Assembly (NCBI GenBank): GCA_949317995.1
Contig: OX439037.1
Span: 20,324,324 to 20,388,323 of the forward strand
Origin: Acholoe squamosa
Taxonomy: Eukaryota; Annelida; Polychaeta; Phyllodocida; Polynoidae
Direction: 5' to 3'
Length of the DNA stretch: 64,000 bases
This document shows, in pieces, positions 59,743 to 64,000 of the stretch. Positions within the stretch are counted from its first letter, which is position 1. The number at the start of each line of letters is the position of its first letter. The notes beneath the pieces were generated by a model, which ran no database searches, was not told the origin of the DNA, and saw only the letters and a program-made list of their open reading frames with translations. The position numbers and the translations under genes were made by a program.

Positions 59743-62542
59743 TCACTTAGAAGGCCAGTCCCCGTCTAAAGCATCATACGCCATGTTAGTGACATGACGC
59801 ATGAACTTCCTTTGCAGTTTCGGTGACATCTGCTCTACCTGTCTGACCAAAGAGTCGGCCCACAGCTGGGCATCTGATGAAACAGGGTCTGAGGTAAGAG
59901 GCTGACTAGTGACTTTGGGTTTAGACAAGACTTCGACCATTTTTTCTAGGTTTTCGGATTTTTTTTCCATCATCCTCAACACTGGGTCGTTCTTGGCCTT
60001 CTCGGCTTTTTTTTTGTCCAGCTCAGCCTCACGGACCCGACGATGTTCAGGTCCTTGCTTTGTGTACCAATTTGCAGATGGGTTTTCCACACCATAGTCA
60101 GTAGACCTGTCCTCCATGGAAGACTCACCCCCATGCATGGAGGTGTCCTTTCCTGTGTATGGTTGGTAGAGAGAAGCTCTCTGGGATGAGCCATCATCAG
60201 AATAATGCAGGCCAGATTTCACTTCTGCTTTGCTGAACAACCTATTGTACCTATCCAAGGCTGTTTCCTGGCCCTTACCTTTGTGTGAGGTGTGATGCAG
60301 CCCTTTTCCTGCACCTTTCACAGTGTCTTTTGAGGTAGAAGCTAAAGGTGCTGTATCCTTGCAGCTGGATGATAGTCCCGACTTAGTAGGCTGACTCTGT
60401 TTCTTCTGTGGATTGTGTGGACTCAGACGCTTAGATCGGTGTGCTGCTGCCTGCGTGCCAATGTGTTGGTTTCTGCTGTAATGTTTTTTACTAGGCTGGA
60501 ACACAGGACTACCCTCATCGTCTTCCTCTTCCTTACCCTCACCCTCACCATCTCCTTCACCTTCTTCCTCATCTTTATCCAACTCTTGAGCTAGTTCTTC
60601 TTGTTCCTGCTTCACCTTCCGGCGCTTAGGCTGGAATTGTATGTGAGACGTCTCCAAGTTCTCGTCAGTCTGAAAAAAAAGGAAATTTATGCCCTGTCTG
60701 TCTAATATTAATAACCATTACATCTTAACCCGTCATGAGCCTAAAAAAAACCTATACAGTGACAAATCAAGAGTAAAAACAAGGGACCTATTTGTTTTCA
60801 CCAGTTATGCAGACATTATTATTATTTTCATGTTATATATATACAAGAACTCGATTGATAATTTTGGGGGGAAAGATAGACTTACACAGAAGGGGGCCCA
60901 CATTAAAGACTCATCTAAAAGTTATAAACTAAAGCACACTCTTACCTCTAAGTCTATAGGCTGGGAAGCTGTTCCCTTTGACTTCGGGGTAGATGTGAAG
61001 GTGGCCTTCCCGGGGCTGCGTCCAGAGTAGGTGTTGTAGGTTTCGTTCTGGTTCAAGTAAGTTCTTAAGAACCCGACCAACCTGCATATCTCCTTCTGTC
61101 GAGGGGTTCTACCTACAGCAGCTGAACCACTTTTACCAGTTTTGAGTATCTTGGAATACATGTTTCGGAGACTCCTCATCCTGATTTCGATTTTCTTTGC
61201 TGTAAAAAGGACAAGCAATATCTTGCAGCAAGATGTTTGTATAAAATGAAAAAAAAATTTTTTGATTCAAATACTTTAGTTATGAAACTGTTAACCAAAT
61301 ACTTAAGGTCCAGTTTTTATTTAATAGCCTATGTTAAGAATTGAGTAAGAAAACAGTATAGGATTAAAAGAATGATGAAGTAATTACTTACGTGGAACCT
61401 TAAGAATAACTGCCATTTTGGCGTAGATCAAATCCTTCACAGATGCCACGCGATAGCCATTAGCCCTCATATCATAGAGAGCTCTCTCCTGTTCCCAGAG
61501 CCTGCAGAGCGTCTCCTCACGGGTAGGGTCTTCTGTCCACCAAGTTTCCATGTCCTTGTCTTCAAATTTCAAGTCAAATTTGGATGGAGTCATTTTCAGC
61601 ATAGTGGATTGCAGGTTGGCTAGGTCCTCTGCATCTTGGTCTACCTCATCACCGTCTTCGTCTTCTCCCTCTTGATCCTTGTCTAGAACTGGATGTTTTG
61701 TGTAATCACCTTCACCTTTGAAGAGAAAAAAAAAGAAAGAAATTCAATGAAACACACACAGACTTTGCTTAACCTTTTCTTAAAAGCCAACAGAAATAAC
61801 TAACAGGTAGGTTGGGAAACAACAAATTATAATTTGCATAATGTCTTTCATGGATAGCTACTGACATCAAAATTAGGGTCCAGACTCAAACTTATAACTC
61901 ACCTTCCATAGTACCTTGAGATTGATTAAAGACATCTTCCATCTCTTCCTTGGTTGGATTGTCCTCGCTGTCGACTTCTAGCTCGTCCTCCTTGGACTTA
62001 GCAGCCCTATTGCGGGAACGTTTGGATTTTGGCATCTTAGGCAGAAGGGACTGCGATTGAGTATCTGACTCACCCTCTCCTGACTCTTCTGGCAGTCTTT
62101 CAAACTGCAGGGATTTACTAGATTTATGCCGTTTAGTTTCTTCTCCGTGAACAAGAATGTCTTCTATCTGGGCCTTCAGGTGAGGGGAAATGCGCGCCTT
62201 ACCTCGACCTCTCACAGACTTATCACACTGGGGGGTACCAGGAACATTGTCTTCATCGGTCTCGCTGTCCTCTTGTACAGAAGCAGAAGGTGGAGTCGAC
62301 TTCTTAGCCCTACCCCTCTTCTTGTGAGGAGGGAGACCCACCCGAGATTTTGGTTTGCCGACCTTCTTAAACCGCGGGGAAGTTCTAGTAGGCAGAGGAG
62401 CCGCCTTCCTTGCCTTTAAGGGAGTGCTAGAAGAACCAACCTTCTTCTTTCCTGCCTTCTTTGTGTCTTGGAGAGGCGGGGAGTCTGTAATTTCATCTAT
62501 TTCTTCCTCTTTGGAGGCACGTTTCGTCCGACGGGAAGCCAT
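59743..62542 (-). CDS. Harbinger-borne MADF-BESS DNA-binding partner protein
   Basis: Four exons on the - strand with phased GT-AG introns: 62542-61903, 61715-61392, 61199-60946 and 60669-59743, giving 714 codons with no internal stop. The first ~210 residues are Lys/Arg/Ser-rich with repeated basic clusters (KKRGRAKKS, KSKRSRNR), likely nuclear signals. An acidic stretch follows. The MADF domain spans residues about 265-345 (LCRLWEQERALYDMRANGYR, then PKKIEIRMRSLRNMYSKIL), split across exons 2 and 3. The middle is low complexity with a long Glu/Gly run. The last ~43 residues (LVRQVEQMSPKLQRKFMRHV) fit a BESS-type interaction motif. MADF-BESS proteins bind DNA by the MADF fold and self-associate through BESS. 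Here the partner probably binds the element's ends and works with the convergent transposase. Start chosen as the first Met of exon 1. Confidence 0.88.
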
Positions 62543-62639
62543 TTTGGTTTTCTGTTTGTACGGACAGACTAGGTCACATGATACGTTCAGTACAGTGGCG
62601 CCGACGTGCGTGAAGGAGAGGAACTACAAGTTGTGTTTG

Positions 62640-62984
62640 TCTAACACTAGATGGAGCGGCCTTCAGCAGACGCACAGGCAGACGCATGGAAATATCTAAT
62701 TGCTTTTGATATTTAAAAACAGAGGTATACGTCTGTTTGCGTCTGACTCTCATAAGTGAGTTGACGCACGCATGACAAAAATCTGCTTCCACTAATGCGT
62801 CTGCCTTGCGTCTGTAGACGCATGGAGGACGCATGGGAGACGCATGGAGAGTGGATCCAGACTCAACCCTTTGCGTCTGTCCTTTTTTCCCATAGTCTGA
62901 CGCATGAGACTGCCTCCACTGCCTCTGTGTCGAGCTCATGCGTCCATTTTCAGACGCACGCATGACCTATGCGTCGTAGTGGAT
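62640..62984. promoter_or_regulatory. Right subterminal GACGCA array
   Basis: Fourteen GACGCA/TGCGTC hexamers by eye in about 345 bp, in both orientations, including a run of three 'gacgcatgg' units near 62,818-62,850. It lies just upstream of the partner gene, so it could also regulate that gene. Confidence 0.78.
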
Positions 62985-63492
62985 TTACCGCTTTATCCAT
63001 CATTCAGTGCTTTCAATATGGATTTTTATCAGTTTTTTCCAATACTTTTTTATATTGTGCATTTGGCATCATGTCCTAATTACCTCTATTTAAAGGGAAA
63101 TTATCTGAACAATATTTTTAAAAGTTTAAGAAAAAGTGGTCAAAATTCTGATAATTTTTGTGGTGAGGTAATAGGAAATTTTATCCCACTCTTTACCAAA
63201 ATGCGAGAAATTTACCCAGAATGCAATGTAATGGCTGTACAAAAAACTTCTTAGTAAATACAAGTATTGAACTCATTAATCCTGCGAGGTTTCATATCTC
63301 TATGTTTGATGATTATAACAGAGGCAGAATTCTCAAGCTTGAGGCATTTCTCCAGTGTGAGGTTAAATGAAAAATCTTTCATTTTTGAAAATTCAATTTA
63401 CTTTTCTTTTCTGAATCGTATTCTTGATGATATAGGGGAGATCTGACAAAATGGAGAAATTATATAATGATTCAATGATAGCGACCCACCTT

Positions 63493-64000
63493 AATCTAAC
63501 TGACTGCTAGTTCCCACACCCACCTCCCTATGTCGATGGAAATGATTACTATACAGAATTACAAATTTCTTAGGCTACATACATATACAGTGATATCTAA
63601 TACACATTTAAATGTCACGCACATCTGATGATGATTTATTAGCTTCAGCTACAGTCTGTTACCTTCAGATGATCAACTAGATGAAGGCAAATGTCAGTGC
63701 AAAGAGGGATTATGAGAGATTACCTTAGGTCACATCTCTCTGATCTGCAGTCTTATACTTTGTACTAGAGCGCGAATCACTCTGTGTGCTTTTTGTGTCT
63801 GTAATCAGTGTAGCAGTGTAATCTGCATTAATTTGTTGTTATTTCACCTGTAATCTTTGTCTTTTCTTGTTCTCCTAATGCTTAACATCAATATACTACT
63901 TAAATATTATTAAATATAGGAGGAAATATCTATAAATAGAGAGAAGTGATAATTATCATCGCATAATACACCCTAGACACGTAATATTAGTCTGACATCC
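63493..64000. other. No gene seen
   Basis: Plain AT-rich flank to the right edge of the window. Confidence 0.6.

Larger units (their letters stand above)
56438..62984. mobile_element. Nearly complete PIF/Harbinger transposon with MADF-BESS partner
   Basis: A 6,547-bp element. Its ends read ATTCCACTAGGACGCA and, from the right, ATCCACTACGACGCA. TTA flanks both sides (56,435-56,437 and 62,985-62,987), the 3-bp duplication typical of PIF/Harbinger. The empty site would be 'aagcgTTAccgctt', itself almost palindromic. Two spliced genes converge: the DDE transposase on + and a MADF/BESS protein on -. Both proteins are normally needed for Harbinger transposition, the partner aiding nuclear entry and end binding. 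The only clear lesion seen is one in-frame stop in the transposase. Both ends carry a dense array of GACGCA motifs. Confidence 0.93.
56189..63492. mobile_element. Older inverted-repeat element hosting the Harbinger insertion
   Basis: AAGGTGGGTCGCAACCATTG (56,189-56,208) is mirrored at 63,473-63,492, which reads back AAGGTGGGTCGCTATCATTG; extended to 22 bp, 20 positions match. Removing the Harbinger element leaves about 755 bp with no coding capacity. Both halves also hold an inverted 'attctgggtaa' string (56,304 and about 63,215). TA or AAT may be the target duplication. Superfamily not assigned. Confidence 0.7.

Overview
This is AT-rich animal nuclear DNA: GT-AG introns, AATAAA signals, long AT and GA microsatellites, tRNA-like sequences and dense transposon debris. 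No bacterial feature is present. The mix of PIF/Harbinger, DIRS/Ngaro, hAT-like, piggyBac-like and GC-rich short inverted-repeat elements fits a marine invertebrate, but I cannot name the phylum. I found no host gene I can name. Most of the window reads as intergenic or intronic DNA shaped by repeated nested insertions.

Left part (1-21.9 kb). A decayed two-gene cassette at about 4.2-11.7 kb has a multi-exon charged nuclear-type protein and a Myb/SANT-like DNA-binding protein on the + strand. Both converge on a broken HARBI1-like transposase on the - strand, so I read it as an old Harbinger element. An inverted pair of ~350-bp repeats (2.15-2.5 and 13.44-13.8 kb) carries in each copy a CTCF-like core and an RFX X-box palindrome. 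A nearly perfect 40-bp-arm hairpin lies at 15.36 kb.

Middle part (21.9-35.1 kb). A pair of ~700-bp inverted repeats brackets several short inverted-repeat elements: one with a solo LTR inside it, a TTAA-flanked piggyBac-like MITE, and a 779-bp GC-rich element with a 9-bp target duplication. Next comes a whole-looking, very young Ngaro/PAT-type tyrosine-recombinase retroelement (27,496-32,349) with split direct repeats, sitting in a TA microsatellite. A single candidate host exon lies at 33,821-33,919, and a 753-bp hAT-like MITE at 34.3 kb.

Right-centre (35-56 kb). This holds a diverged ~0.8-kb duplicated segment (38.8 and 47.4-48.6 kb), two minisatellite arrays (40.5-42 kb), an old broken DIRS-like relic (43.7-45.8 kb), a G-run inverted-repeat element whose empty site survives in the paralogous segment, two copies of a 'CAGGATCG' inverted-repeat element, and a 50-bp-arm palindrome.

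Right end (56.2-63.5 kb). This is the main find: a nearly complete 6,547-bp PIF/Harbinger transposon (56,438-62,984), flanked by TTA target duplications and nested inside an older inverted-repeat element. It encodes a four-exon DDE transposase, apparently with one in-frame stop, and on the opposite strand a four-exon partner with a MADF DNA-binding domain and a BESS-like C-terminus. Both ends are packed with GACGCA motifs (9 left, 14 right), plausible binding sites for one of these proteins. The decayed 4-12 kb cassette has the same convergent layout but a Myb/SANT partner.
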